Origin: a virus
Length of the DNA stretch: 64,000 bases
Reading direction: 5' to 3' (one strand)
IMG/VR virus record: IMGVR_UViG_3300047489_000453
Coordinates: 62,001-126,000 of that record
Positions within the stretch are counted from its first letter, which is position 1; each line of letters opens with the position of its first letter. Position numbers and translations under genes: made by a program. Positions 33,042 through 42,156 of this stretch are shown one piece after another. The notes under the pieces are model-generated. The model was not told the DNA's origin, did no database searches, and saw nothing but the letters and a program-made list of their open reading frames with translations.

Positions 33042-33419
33042 CTAAGACATGCCGCCAGTGTCTTCTCTGAGGATATCCTCTTCGGAAACATTGACGGAGT
33101 AGATCTCTATGGCCTCGGTGTCTTCCATGGCATGAAACTTATGGTTAACGCCTGGCATTACTTTGATAGAGTCGTTGGGTCCAAGGTATAGAATTGAGTA
33201 AGGAGTTTTATCTCCCTCTTTAAATAGCTCGACGGCCAACTTACCCGATATGATGTAAAACTGGTTCCACTTATGAGTATGCCTGTGATTTGAGCAGAAC
33301 CCGCCTTTCTTTATGGTTATATGGCAAGCCTGGAATACGTTGTCTATGTGCATGATATAATTCATGCCCCATAGCTTTTCTTCCTGCCTAATTTTTATTA
33401 TCTGTATGTTCTTGTCCAT
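33042..33419 (-). CDS. Cupin-fold protein (125 aa)
   Basis: Single-domain cupin. CSNHRHTHKWNQFYIISG carries the H-x-H metal ligands, and PGVNHKFHA the second motif. The first strand is KLWGMNYIMHID. Similar cupins isomerise or epimerise sugars. It opens the glycan block of 33-40 kb. A TATAAT-like box lies about 25-30 bases upstream. Confidence 0.7.
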   Translation of the reverse strand: MDKNIQIIKIRQEEKLWGMNYIMHIDNVFQACHITIKKGGFCSNHRHTHKWNQFYIISGKLAVELFKEGDKTPYSILYLGPNDSIKVMPGVNHKFHAMEDTEAIEIYSVNVSEEDILREDTGGMS

Positions 33420-33465
33420 ATTGCACCTAGGCCTGGCTACAACTTAATTATATCTTATTTTATCA

Positions 33466-34506
33466 TCATCCTTCTATAAGTCTTTTCCATTGTGAAAGAA
33501 ACTGGCTTCGGGCAGCCCTTCTACCTGACGCTGTATTTTTACTTATCGACAACAGGCCGTCTTTAATAGCGTTTACAACTACCTCTATGAATGCCTCTGG
33601 ATTAGGTTCTGCATACATTACGCCGCCCTTTGAGCCGCCACAATTACAGGGCACTAGTCTTCCGTTAACACCGTCTGTAATTATGTTTGATATAGGCGGC
33701 ACATCGTAGGCTATAACCGGCGTACCCATATAAAGAGACTCTATGCCAACCAAGCCGAATCCTTCTATTTCAGCTGGCCACAATACAAGATCATGCTTGC
33801 TGTAAAGAATAAGTGAGCTGGTACAAGTTGTTTCATCAATAACCAACTTAATAGACTTATGTTTTGTAATAAATTTAGCTAAGGATTTCTTACAAGACCA
33901 AGGCATACTCTTGGGGCTGTGCGATATAGTTATAACCACGTTTGGAAGCTTAGCCTGAATACCTGTCAGTATTTCATAAAGTGAATCCAGGTCACATCTT
34001 AGGCCTTGGCTTGAATGCAACGGAACTAGTATTCTAGGGGCATCCAAGTTTATATCAGATGCTTCTTTTTTAGTTATTGGAATAGGGCTGTCCCACTGAA
34101 TAGTGGAGGCGTCTCTAATATTTACTTCCTTCTGCAGAGTATTAGTATTATCAAGGCAAGGCGACACGACATGGGCACATATCTTAAATGACGACCTTAT
34201 ATAACCTGGCAGGCAGTCCCATGGCGCCAAGGCTATTGTTACTATTGATTTGCCTACTTTTTGAACAACTTCTCTACTAGGTGGTACAGGCCATATGATA
34301 TGGCTTATATCGCTGAGCCATTCCTCGTATGACATGTCTTTTGGAGTTTTTACTATGCTATCCCAGTTACAGCCGTAATGGTGCTTGGGAATCTTATTGC
34401 TGAATAGAGTTGTTTCGTATCCTATTATTTTAAACGAATCTGCTAATCTCAAGGCCGCGTATACGGCATCGTGTGGTTTATACTGGACATCGAAGCCTAT
34501 TTTCAT
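33466..34506 (-). CDS. Family 4 glycosyltransferase
   Basis: A 346-residue GT-B enzyme. The C-terminal domain has the GT4 signature EIEGFGLVGIESLYMGTPVIA with the catalytic E-x7-E, and DGVNGRLVP. The N-terminal domain is short and begins KIGFDVQYKPHDAVYAAL. Probably adds a sugar from a nucleotide donor to a surface glycan. It abuts the next gene (2 bases). Confidence 0.82.
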   Translation of the reverse strand: MKIGFDVQYKPHDAVYAALRLADSFKIIGYETTLFSNKIPKHHYGCNWDSIVKTPKDMSYEEWLSDISHIIWPVPPSREVVQKVGKSIVTIALAPWDCLPGYIRSSFKICAHVVSPCLDNTNTLQKEVNIRDASTIQWDSPIPITKKEASDINLDAPRILVPLHSSQGLRCDLDSLYEILTGIQAKLPNVVITISHSPKSMPWSCKKSLAKFITKHKSIKLVIDETTCTSSLILYSKHDLVLWPAEIEGFGLVGIESLYMGTPVIAYDVPPISNIITDGVNGRLVPCNCGGSKGGVMYAEPNPEAFIEVVVNAIKDGLLSISKNTASGRRAARSQFLSQWKRLIEG

Positions 34507-34508
34507 AA

Positions 34509-35132
34509 TTAGTTATGCGTAAATAAGTACCCATCAACCTTACTGGGCTTGAATGATGGATTCTCTTTAAGTTTGTTAACATACTCCCAGTCCGCTGCAA
34601 AGCTGTCACTGTTCCATTTAGAGCTTCCTACTAAGTCAGTATGAGCTATCCAGCCTCCTGCGTCTATAGCTCCTCTTTTAAGTTCTGTCTTTAGTGGTTT
34701 CCATAACTTATGGCTATGAACCATGTTACAGTATGCAAAGTTTGCTTTGTTATCCAGGGCGGTGCTTACCATCCACTCTAGATACACAGGAGCGTACCAG
34801 CAGTCAGCATTCATAGTTCCTATCCAGTTACAGCCAAGCCCCTTGCATATATCAAAGCCGGCCTGGCGCATATTGTGTCCAAACTTATTGGCTCTGGTAT
34901 CAGTGCTGTATTTAATAAACCTCTTATCCTTACCTATGGCAGAGACGCAGGCTTCCTCTGCTTCAGGAGTCCATGGGCCATCATGCATAATACATGCTGT
35001 GAAATTTCCGAATGTTTGGCATTTTAGGGCGTATATAAGAGATGATAGGCAATTTGTTTGATTGTAGGTTACTACAGCGAGTCCTACCTCGTTTGAGGTA
35101 GGTATCTTTCTACGCTTCCAGTATCTCATCAC
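34509..35132 (-). CDS. Family 2 glycosyltransferase (207 aa)
   Basis: GT-A fold: VGLAVVTYNQTNCLSSLIYAL is the first strand and helix, CIMHDGPW the donor-site loop, and GTMNADCWYAP the DxD-like site. Short for the family, so it lacks extra domains. Its ATG overlaps the stop of the preceding transferase. Confidence 0.75.
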   Translation of the reverse strand: MMRYWKRRKIPTSNEVGLAVVTYNQTNCLSSLIYALKCQTFGNFTACIMHDGPWTPEAEEACVSAIGKDKRFIKYSTDTRANKFGHNMRQAGFDICKGLGCNWIGTMNADCWYAPVYLEWMVSTALDNKANFAYCNMVHSHKLWKPLKTELKRGAIDAGGWIAHTDLVGSSKWNSDSFAADWEYVNKLKENPSFKPSKVDGYLFTHN

Positions 35133-35983
35133 TTTATCCTTAAAGAGCCTTTACCGGCGTTCCTTCCTGACGGGTGTCTAGTAACGCCTCTGTAGTGAAA
35201 AACAAAGCTTGAACAGGCTATTGAGTTTGATATGCCTAGTTTTTTCCAACGACCCATAAGTTCGTCTTCGTTTTTTACCATTTTATATTTTGGATTAAAG
35301 AATTGGCCTTCAGACAAATTATAGGCGCCAGCTTTCCATGTCTCTGCCTTGGATGCCAGACAAAAGCCATTTAGCGGGCCCTTTTCTATAATTCCTTTGC
35401 ACGAATCATATAGCCGGGTAGATACGCCGGCTATATATTCGTCAGAATCATTTACAGCATAGTCACTTATAAACCTTTTGACGTGCTGCCTAGGCCTGTG
35501 GCCCGGTGCATTCGTCATCGGCCCCACCACGCCTGCGCCTGCGCCTAGAGACTCTACGATTCCCTGACTCCACAGGCGGGGGAACTTCAGATCGGAGTTC
35601 CCCGCTATTATCACTTGGGCATGGTGCTCCAAGGCCAGGCTGATTCCCTTGTTCCATGACCGTGTCAAATTCTTGTCGTTCCGGGGGAATCTGAACGTCT
35701 GCAGTCGCGTCTTGGGATACTTCGACCACATTTCCGGGTTCCACTGCGGGCTCCCGTCGTCCACAAGAATCACTATCCCGTTCGCAGTGTTCGCCAGGAA
35801 GCTTTCCACAGCTATTTTCGCATAATCGAACTGGTTGTACGTCGGAATTACCACAGCTATTGTAGGCTGGGGCGTCTTGAAATGAGCCTCCAGCAGGTAC
35901 GCTGGCCTCCTTGCTCGTACAAGCCGGAGCAGCTTCTTCTGTTCCTTCGACCCCTTGCGGTCCTGTAGGCCCGGTACATCCAA
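35129..35983 (-). CDS. Family 2 glycosyltransferase starting inside the methyltransferase gene
   Basis: A 284-residue GT-A enzyme. TIAVVIPTYNQFDYAKIAVESF is broken here only by the 20-letter limit (core IPTYNQFDYAKIAVESF), then VILVDDGSPQW, NLTRSWNKGI and AGNSDLKF (DxD-like), and PLNGFCLASKAETW. The ATG at 35983 has AAGGAG seven bases upstream. Its first 164 codons lie within the gene at 35490-36737 in another frame, and both frames are open there. That stretch is visibly richer in G+C than the rest of the gene. Confidence 0.8.
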   Translation of the reverse strand: MDVPGLQDRKGSKEQKKLLRLVRARRPAYLLEAHFKTPQPTIAVVIPTYNQFDYAKIAVESFLANTANGIVILVDDGSPQWNPEMWSKYPKTRLQTFRFPRNDKNLTRSWNKGISLALEHHAQVIIAGNSDLKFPRLWSQGIVESLGAGAGVVGPMTNAPGHRPRQHVKRFISDYAVNDSDEYIAGVSTRLYDSCKGIIEKGPLNGFCLASKAETWKAGAYNLSEGQFFNPKYKMVKNEDELMGRWKKLGISNSIACSSFVFHYRGVTRHPSGRNAGKGSLRIK

Positions 35984-36737
35984 TAGCTCCTTCAGGCAAA
36001 AATGACTTCTCTGGGAAAAATTCTTTAGGCTCAGGCTCCCCGTAGCAGGGGCTAACTTGAGACATCAAGAGATTTCCAAATCCTTTTAAAGTATTAGGAG
36101 TAAGCTGGGCAGTACACCTCATACGAAGAACTTTTATCTGTAGAGGACCCTGGCCATAAGGGTTCTTATCAAAAGTGTCTACTGGATCAAGTTCGGTAAG
36201 AGTGATGCCGTGCTTCTTAAGAACGTCTGTACACTTTAGCAAAAAGGCACAGCCTTTATCAAAAATGCCGGGGTAGCAGTCATCTAATAAGATATGGGTG
36301 TTTGCACCGCATACATGTAGAACGCCTTCGAGGTCGCTGGTAATAGTTTCAAGGCTATGCCCTCCATCAACAAAAACTACGTTTGCTGTAGGAATGCCGG
36401 TAACGGCTTGCTCCAAAGTTACTCTGGTGTCGCCTTTTACCAGTTGCACCTTGCTGGCACCTGCGGCTATAAGCTTTTGCCTAATCTCTTCTCTGTTCAT
36501 GGCCAAGGCAGGTTTGCCGAATTCGTTTGCATTTACCTCTACGGTCATGTCTTCAAACAGATCAAACCCGTAGTATTCAATGTTGGTTCTTCCAACTTTC
36601 TTGGCAAACTTAATCATGGCAGTTGCCCTTACGCCATGATGTACGCCAATCTCTACAATTCGGAAGGGCTTGTTCTTTTTGCTATCGTTAGCTGTGCTAG
36701 AAATAGCTTCATTTAAATTATCGTACCTACTAGCCAT
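35490..36737 (-). CDS. SAM-dependent methyltransferase with overprinted C-terminal tail (415 aa)
   Basis: Residues 1-235 form a class I methyltransferase of the CmcI/Methyltransf_24 type: RIVEIGVHHGVRATAMIKF is motif I, then YYGFDLFEDM, VVFVDGGHSLETITSDLEG and HILLDDCYPG. From about residue 250 the protein runs on for 165 residues in a second frame over the next gene. That tail is disordered, starts with collagen-like triplets (GCTGPTGPQG), is rich in Cys, Pro, Gly and Glu, and ends with a run of six arginines. The domain's natural end is near the next gene's ribosome site, so the tail may be a product of stop-codon loss. Confidence 0.75.
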   Translation of the reverse strand: MASRYDNLNEAISSTANDSKKNKPFRIVEIGVHHGVRATAMIKFAKKVGRTNIEYYGFDLFEDMTVEVNANEFGKPALAMNREEIRQKLIAAGASKVQLVKGDTRVTLEQAVTGIPTANVVFVDGGHSLETITSDLEGVLHVCGANTHILLDDCYPGIFDKGCAFLLKCTDVLKKHGITLTELDPVDTFDKNPYGQGPLQIKVLRMRCTAQLTPNTLKGFGNLLMSQVSPCYGEPEPKEFFPEKSFLPEGAIGCTGPTGPQGVEGTEEAAPACTSKEASVPAGGSFQDAPAYNSCGNSDVQPVRLCENSCGKLPGEHCERDSDSCGRREPAVEPGNVVEVSQDATADVQIPPERQEFDTVMEQGNQPGLGAPCPSDNSGELRSEVPPPVESGNRRVSRRRRRRGGADDECTGPQA

Positions 36738-36746
36738 AATTAACTC

Positions 36747-37463
36747 CTACAAGGGTTTATCAGTTTTGCTTCTAGTGTACCCAGAAGTATCCTTAGGTTC
36801 TGGTAACTTATCAAGTCCTAATTCAGTTCTGAGCTTTACGTAGTCAGAGTCGTGGACCTTACCGCCGCAACCCAATAGCGGTGATAATGATAATACCGGA
36901 ATTTTAGCCTTTTCTCGAGCTAATTTTCTAGCAACATAGGTCCATTCTCTGTATTCAGCATAAACATCAGCTGGATCAAGACCGTGAAATCTCACATGTT
37001 GGTTGTGAGAATGGTGGTCTCCGCCTAGGCCTGACATGTCAACTCCGATTAGAAATATAGCTCTGGCTCCCATTCTGCAGGCCATATCTATGGCGGTCTG
37101 CTGAACTCCTCTGCCTATGAATAAAGTATTTTTGTCTTTTCCCAAAAACCCAGACCATTCAGGGTTAGTTTTAAAAACGTATCTGTTAGGGTCGTCAAAG
37201 GGTAGATTTGTAGGTGGTTTTTGTTTTACTATCCATTGGGTTTCTACGTCAGGATTTGACTTAACTACTTCTCTATATTCAACTTCCAGCTCAGGGTGAA
37301 CTGTTATTGAATAAGTAACTTTAAAGTTCTTATAAGCTTGATTGAGGCCTATAGATACTCTTCCACCCAAAAGGTCTTTGGGTATAAGCCTGGCTGTTGG
37401 GCCTGTTCCGACTATATAGATATCTGCGCCTCTATGTTTTCCGTAGAGTTTATCTATTAGCAT
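36747..37463 (-). CDS. DUF115/MptE-like Rossmann protein
   Basis: A 238-residue protein. DIYIVGTGPTARLIPKDL is a GPS-type loop typical of the family, then VSIGLNQAYKN, FIGRGVQQTAIDMACRMGA and IFLIGVDMSGLGGDHHSHN. In bacteria this family includes enzymes that transfer nonulosonic acids or other activated sugars. The gene overlaps the GT8 gene by 7 bases. A similar product is encoded at 38268-38879. Confidence 0.6.
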   Translation of the reverse strand: MLIDKLYGKHRGADIYIVGTGPTARLIPKDLLGGRVSIGLNQAYKNFKVTYSITVHPELEVEYREVVKSNPDVETQWIVKQKPPTNLPFDDPNRYVFKTNPEWSGFLGKDKNTLFIGRGVQQTAIDMACRMGARAIFLIGVDMSGLGGDHHSHNQHVRFHGLDPADVYAEYREWTYVARKLAREKAKIPVLSLSPLLGCGGKVHDSDYVKLRTELGLDKLPEPKDTSGYTRSKTDKPL

Positions 37464-38215
37464 TTGAACTTTTCCAAGTACTTTTTGTAATGTGGATGAA
37501 GCCCCTGTGTTAGTCTTTTATCAAGTTTAGGCTTGCTCCAAAGGTCTAACGCAAAATTAAAATCAGCCTTTGAAACCGCTCCAGCAGTTATAGCTTTGAG
37601 AAGTTCGGATTCCCATAAATGAGCCAGAGGATGATTGGGCTTATACCAAGGCTGCTCAGGTTCCTTTGTATAGTGCAGAAGCCTGGTTGTCATCTCTTCG
37701 TATACGTTAAAGTGATTCCAAAATGTAGGTATCTGCAATGGTTTCTTATCCATGAAAGTAAGGTGCATAAAGTTTGCGTAGTTATAGCCCCTTCGTAGCA
37801 TGTCCCATAGATCTACAGGATTCCACCCTACCCTGGCGCAGTCTATAACCATTACAGAAGTCTGAGGCCACGGGTTTTTATTAAACTTATCTGGTTGATA
37901 AGTACAGGCAACAGACTTGTCGCCCATGCTGTTTTTATAATTAAATAGTTCTGCTATGTCGCCAAACACGAGCTGGTCGGCGTCTAAATAGATGGCGTGC
38001 CCTTCATAGTTACAGGCATGAGGAATCATAAACCTTCTGAGGCTAAACCCTGTACCCTGGTGAAGCCCTGATGGAACTTCCCAGTTAGCTCCTATCATTG
38101 GAGTTATTTTAATCTCACGTGAAGTATGCCTCTTTATAGAGTGAGCTAAAACGTCCATTGGCACTTTGGTTTTAATTTCTGTGCCGACGAATATTCTTAT
38201 AGGGCCTTCAGACAT
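37457..38215 (-). CDS. Family 8-like glycosyltransferase
   Basis: A 252-residue GT-A enzyme. FSLRRFMIPHACNYEGHAIY leads to LDADQLVFGDIAELF, the GT8 DxD signature, then TSVMVIDCARV. The usual C-terminal HWxGxxKPW is replaced by NHPLAHLWESELLKAI. AAAGGAG lies upstream. Confidence 0.75.
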   Translation of the reverse strand: MSEGPIRIFVGTEIKTKVPMDVLAHSIKRHTSREIKITPMIGANWEVPSGLHQGTGFSLRRFMIPHACNYEGHAIYLDADQLVFGDIAELFNYKNSMGDKSVACTYQPDKFNKNPWPQTSVMVIDCARVGWNPVDLWDMLRRGYNYANFMHLTFMDKKPLQIPTFWNHFNVYEEMTTRLLHYTKEPEQPWYKPNHPLAHLWESELLKAITAGAVSKADFNFALDLWSKPKLDKRLTQGLHPHYKKYLEKFKC

Positions 38216-38267
38216 AACGTTCTCCTTTAATATTGCGCTACTATAGCGATATCCTTTTTAAATTTCA

Positions 38268-38879
38268 CTACTGATTTTGAAAAATGGGGGCTATATCAGT
38301 GCCATACTGTTTCTTGGTAAGCTTGAACTCCGAGAACTGGCCGTCAAATGAACTTCGGCCATTTGCTAGTAAATCCTCTTTGTTAAAGTGCTTGCTATAG
38401 GTTGATCCGCCGTCTATGCCTATTGTGTATATCTTTTTAATGCCGGCTATGGCTAACAAGTTCATTACGGCAACAGAGCCAAATAGCCTTACTCTTACTG
38501 TAGGACCCATTGTTTTAAGGCTTTTTTTATTAGTCCTGCTGCTGTTGTAGTAGAGTACGTTATCGAACTTTAATCCGCCCTGCATCATAATATCCACCAA
38601 GGATTTACCCCCTGGTTTAAAATTTATATGCGGTTCCCACGGGCTTACCAGATATTTACACTTAAAGTCACTTGCCTCGGTGTGAACATCAAGGTCTATG
38701 GCGTGACCCAAAAGACATGGTATTTCAAACATCACGTGGTTTAGAGCTACAACATTATATTCATTAAGATTCAGCTCTTTTATTCTTTCAAACGAAGGTC
38801 CTTTTCCTGCCACCAGCCACGGCTTGTCAGACGCATAAGACCTTATCCAGTGAAAGAATGGAGATAATTTGAATCTCAT
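38268..38879 (-). CDS. DUF115-like sugar-transfer protein (203 aa)
   Basis: LVAGKGPSFERIKELNL is the family's nucleotide-binding loop, followed by NVVALNHVMF and IYTIGIDGGSTYSKHF. It resembles the 238-aa protein two genes downstream in layout, so the two may act on related sugars. Its ATG region is coupled by ATGA overlap to the gene before it. Confidence 0.55.
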   Translation of the reverse strand: MRFKLSPFFHWIRSYASDKPWLVAGKGPSFERIKELNLNEYNVVALNHVMFEIPCLLGHAIDLDVHTEASDFKCKYLVSPWEPHINFKPGGKSLVDIMMQGGLKFDNVLYYNSSRTNKKSLKTMGPTVRVRLFGSVAVMNLLAIAGIKKIYTIGIDGGSTYSKHFNKEDLLANGRSSFDGQFSEFKLTKKQYGTDIAPIFQNQ

Positions 38880-39637
38880 AGACTTATACCGTCCATCATC
38901 TTTCTTATAAGGATGTCATGGTCTTCTGAAAGAGCCTTGAACAGAGCTTCTTCTGTAATTGCGTGTGATTCTTTTTTTATAAAGTGGTCATACATTCCAG
39001 AGGCTGATAGCCTTGTCTGGGCGGCCGACCTACTGCCGGCTCCGTGATGGTAAAACATGTGGCCATATATGCCGCCAAATAGCGGATGAAAGTTAATTTT
39101 GTTTGTTCTAACCATTGGAAGAAAGTCTCTGTCAAAATCAACGTAGTTTGTTGACAGTTCGGTAAATAGGTCCCCCAGCATGTTAATCTGGGGTCTCATG
39201 TTAAAATTTATGCCTTTTTCTATGAGAGTTCTGTGGGCCATAAGAGCGCAGGGATGAGGAAAGGTGTCAAAGTTTTCACACCTTACTATGGCAACTCCTA
39301 GCTTTCCCTTTTCTGACATAAGTCTTTCGCACACTATAAACCAGTCATCAGTTATAGGCCAGGCGTCGCTGTCTAGAGTCAAAAACCAATCACAGTCAGA
39401 GCTCTTAAATGCTTCTGTCAAAGCCAGTAGGCCGCTTAGATGGCCTTTATTGTAGTTCCAAGACTTTACTATTGAGTAACCACTATTTACCCACGGTAAC
39501 TCGGCGGCTCCGTTTATGGCTACTTTTTTTATAATCTCTACGTGCTTGGTTTTATCAAGATAACTAGATTGAAGGCGGGCCCATACTTTGTTTCTTTCTG
39601 TAGGTGCCGCTACAGTGCAGGCCATTATTTTAGACAT
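38876..39637 (-). CDS. Glycosyltransferase (GT2/GT25-like, 253 aa)
   Basis: SIVKSWNYNKGHLSGLLALT and CDWFLTLDSDAWPITDDWF (DxD) define a GT-A donor site, and FGGIYGHMFYHHGAG follows in the C-terminal part. Probably adds a sugar in the same pathway as its neighbours. The ribosome site is weak. Confidence 0.7.
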   Translation of the reverse strand: MSKIMACTVAAPTERNKVWARLQSSYLDKTKHVEIIKKVAINGAAELPWVNSGYSIVKSWNYNKGHLSGLLALTEAFKSSDCDWFLTLDSDAWPITDDWFIVCERLMSEKGKLGVAIVRCENFDTFPHPCALMAHRTLIEKGINFNMRPQINMLGDLFTELSTNYVDFDRDFLPMVRTNKINFHPLFGGIYGHMFYHHGAGSRSAAQTRLSASGMYDHFIKKESHAITEEALFKALSEDHDILIRKMMDGISL

Positions 39638-39647
39638 TTTTATCTTT

Positions 39648-40205
39648 CTAAATATCTACAAGGTTCTCGGACATTTTAACTTTGGGCACGTTATGGGCTT
39701 TCTTAAGGCTTGAATAAATTGCGCACCAATAAAAATTCTTATCTTTGTATCCAATCGACTTACCTATACCAAATCTGTCGTACTTTCCAAGAATTATGGC
39801 CTTATGGGACTCTGACGTAAACCATGACTTCATTAGCCCTTTAGCGTCTCCGTTTACAGAAAATGATATACATTCGCCAAGAAGCTCTGGTTCCCTGCCT
39901 ACTATTGCCATTCTTTGGACTGGTCCAAAGAAGCTAAATCCCATATGTGAAACGCTTTGTGAATTAGACATCCATGTCGCATGTGACTGGGCTACCAAGG
40001 CACAATCAGAGTCCATTACTAGCGGAGGCAGTTCATATACTTCCCTAGTTTTGTTGTGCAGCTCTAGTATTTCAACTGCCTCGGTATTGGTTATCATGTT
40101 GTCATCCTTGACGGATGGCCTTGTGGGCCTAACGTCCATGATCATCCTAAGGAAGCTGCTTATAGCATTCATCAAAGTATTTACCAGCCTTCTACATTGT
40201 GCCAT
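39648..40205 (-). CDS. CAP-superfamily (SCP/PR-1) protein
   Basis: A 185-residue protein with one CAP domain from about residue 42: LELHNKTREVYELPPLVMD, LVAQSHATWMSNS with the first metal histidine, SVSHMGF, and ESHKAIILGKYDRFGIGKSI with NFYWCAIYS. No clear signal peptide precedes it. CAP proteins are mostly secreted, and their phage role is unknown. It overlaps the portal gene by 14 bases, so it may be made with the virion genes. Confidence 0.75.
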   Translation of the reverse strand: MAQCRRLVNTLMNAISSFLRMIMDVRPTRPSVKDDNMITNTEAVEILELHNKTREVYELPPLVMDSDCALVAQSHATWMSNSQSVSHMGFSFFGPVQRMAIVGREPELLGECISFSVNGDAKGLMKSWFTSESHKAIILGKYDRFGIGKSIGYKDKNFYWCAIYSSLKKAHNVPKVKMSENLVDI

Positions 40206-42111
40206 ATTGTTGCTGTAATACCATCCTTGCGCCCTGGGTCTGGGCCTGCTGCCTAATATTATTTATGGTCTGTTTAACCAAGCTATGTATCACTGGATCC
40301 TGTGATTTAAGCTTTGTCATCTCAGACTGTCTCTGCGACTCTGGCATAGCAAGCATTTGATTTGCTAGAGCGTTTGCTTTGTCCTGTAGATCCTGTGGCG
40401 TGATCTTTTGGTTTGGAGCAGTAGGTGTGGCAATAGACATACCTTGGGCTGCCATACCAGCTGCCCCTGACGGAGGGGCGCTTTGAGCTGGGCCTGGAGG
40501 AGGCTGAGCACCAGCAGGAGCCTGCCCTCCGCCTTGATCTCCTTGAGCTTGAGATTGCATAAACTGAGTTGTGACAGACGGGGCCATCTGCTCCATAAGG
40601 GCAGAATCCTCCATATTCTTTTGCATTTTGGCCTGCTCTTCTTGAACAAACCTTTGCTCGTCAAGAATCTGTCTCTGCTCTTCTTTGAAGTCCATTCCAA
40701 GACTGCGAAGCACGCCTGTTTGGCTAACCTGCTGTGCCTGCATAAGCTGCATCTTGGACATAATGAGCTGTACATCATCAAGAATGGTAGGCTTGATAAG
40801 GCGGCAAGTAGCCGGCTCCCATCCAAAAGCGTCGCCGATGGATTTGGTAGTCTCTGTAAGAAATCCGTTAAGGCAGTGTATTAGGTACTGCCAGCTAGAC
40901 TCAAATAGCCTTATAGCTGGAAGAGCCGCCTGTAGGCTTAGAGTGCCTCTGTACAATTCTGCTGGCATACCAAAGCCGTTTAACAGCATATTTATACCTG
41001 ATTCAAGCAGATCGGTAGGAGCCAGGTTTCTGGCTTCTCCGCCAAGCATTTGGTATTGAACAGGTGTGCTTAAGAAGTGCCATGACGCTGGGTCTCTGCG
41101 TCTCTTTCTTAACATAGCCTGAACCTGACCTCGTAACCCGCCAAGATCCATATTCATCAAAGGATCTCCAGCCTCTGGCAGCGAGCTTGATTGGGGCGCA
41201 GGAGTAAGCACTCTGAACGGTATTACATAGTCTAGAGCTATGGCTTCGTTATATCTGTGAAGGACTTGGCAATACCAGGCATGTCTGAAATTAACTAGCG
41301 TTCTAGAAATACCCCATCCTCTTGACCTAACTCCTGACAGGGTAGGTTCGTACATATGGTGCACGGCTTTCCTATCAAATAGCAAAAAACCGTTAGCTGC
41401 TATGGCTTCTACTATTTCCCATGGAGCAGTCTCTAAAACTTGAGGATCTCCCCTTCTTACCTGCATCCTATAGTCTTCTGGTATTCTCCAGAGATAGTCT
41501 CTGTTATCCCTGACAGGGTCGTACCTTACTTCCATCTCAAAAGCCGGCCACCTTCTTACTCTTACTTCCTCTGGCTCATTAGTTCTTCTGTCTACTCTTT
41601 TCCAGTGGCCGCTGTATTTACACCTTGGGCAATTTGCGTGGAAATCGGGCATTTTCCATTTAAAAGAAAAAGCTGGGTTATTAATTACCTGCTTTAATGG
41701 AACGTCTAGACTGCACTGTGGGCAGTAAAGATAGCGCCTAAATGGAATTACTAGGGTTGTGAAGCTGTTACCGTAGCATAGAAAATCAAGGCCTACCGAA
41801 TGCAGTATGGTCCTTATGTCTAGAGTATCATTTAGAAATGATAGGTACTTCTGCTTCTCGTCGTCGCCTATATCTTTATCGTTCAGGCCTCTAATCTCAA
41901 TGTCAGTGATAAAATAGCTAAGAACTCTACGAGCCGCTTCACGAATCATTGAGTTTGAGTGAAATATGAATTCGCAATACCTCAAAGCATCCCTGATATT
42001 CTCAGGCATTACTGTTGATGCATAATCCATGAACGGATCTGGAAAAGGCTCGTCGCCCCTACTATTTAAAGCCCAGCCCCGTCCTAGCGCGCCTTCTGAG
42101 TAATCTGACAT
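40192..42111 (-). CDS. Portal protein
   Basis: A 639-residue protein with the layout of a phage portal: an N-terminal helical part with RYCEFIFHSNSMIREAARRVL, a central wing (VGLDFLCYGNSFTTLVIPF) and a stem/crown with LLESGINMLLNGFGMPAELY and LFESSWQYLIHCLNGFL, patterns seen in portal proteins of large phages. A zinc ribbon (CPQC and CPRC, about residues 130-165) is inserted. The last 150 residues are Gln-, Pro- and Ala-rich. AGGAGG lies eight bases upstream. It would form the dodecameric DNA-entry channel at one capsid vertex. Terminase and capsid genes are not in the window. Confidence 0.65.
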   Translation of the reverse strand: MSDYSEGALGRGWALNSRGDEPFPDPFMDYASTVMPENIRDALRYCEFIFHSNSMIREAARRVLSYFITDIEIRGLNDKDIGDDEKQKYLSFLNDTLDIRTILHSVGLDFLCYGNSFTTLVIPFRRYLYCPQCSLDVPLKQVINNPAFSFKWKMPDFHANCPRCKYSGHWKRVDRRTNEPEEVRVRRWPAFEMEVRYDPVRDNRDYLWRIPEDYRMQVRRGDPQVLETAPWEIVEAIAANGFLLFDRKAVHHMYEPTLSGVRSRGWGISRTLVNFRHAWYCQVLHRYNEAIALDYVIPFRVLTPAPQSSSLPEAGDPLMNMDLGGLRGQVQAMLRKRRRDPASWHFLSTPVQYQMLGGEARNLAPTDLLESGINMLLNGFGMPAELYRGTLSLQAALPAIRLFESSWQYLIHCLNGFLTETTKSIGDAFGWEPATCRLIKPTILDDVQLIMSKMQLMQAQQVSQTGVLRSLGMDFKEEQRQILDEQRFVQEEQAKMQKNMEDSALMEQMAPSVTTQFMQSQAQGDQGGGQAPAGAQPPPGPAQSAPPSGAAGMAAQGMSIATPTAPNQKITPQDLQDKANALANQMLAMPESQRQSEMTKLKSQDPVIHSLVKQTINNIRQQAQTQGARMVLQQQYGTM

Positions 42112-42156
42112 ACAACAAGCCTCCTAAGGCCCACTAGAAACAATTGTTTTGTAAGA

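Noticed and set aside
36298-36716. Plus-strand ORFs of 91 and 119 codons opposite the methyltransferase
   Set aside because: They mirror the codon pattern of a clear methyltransferase gene and lack ribosome sites.
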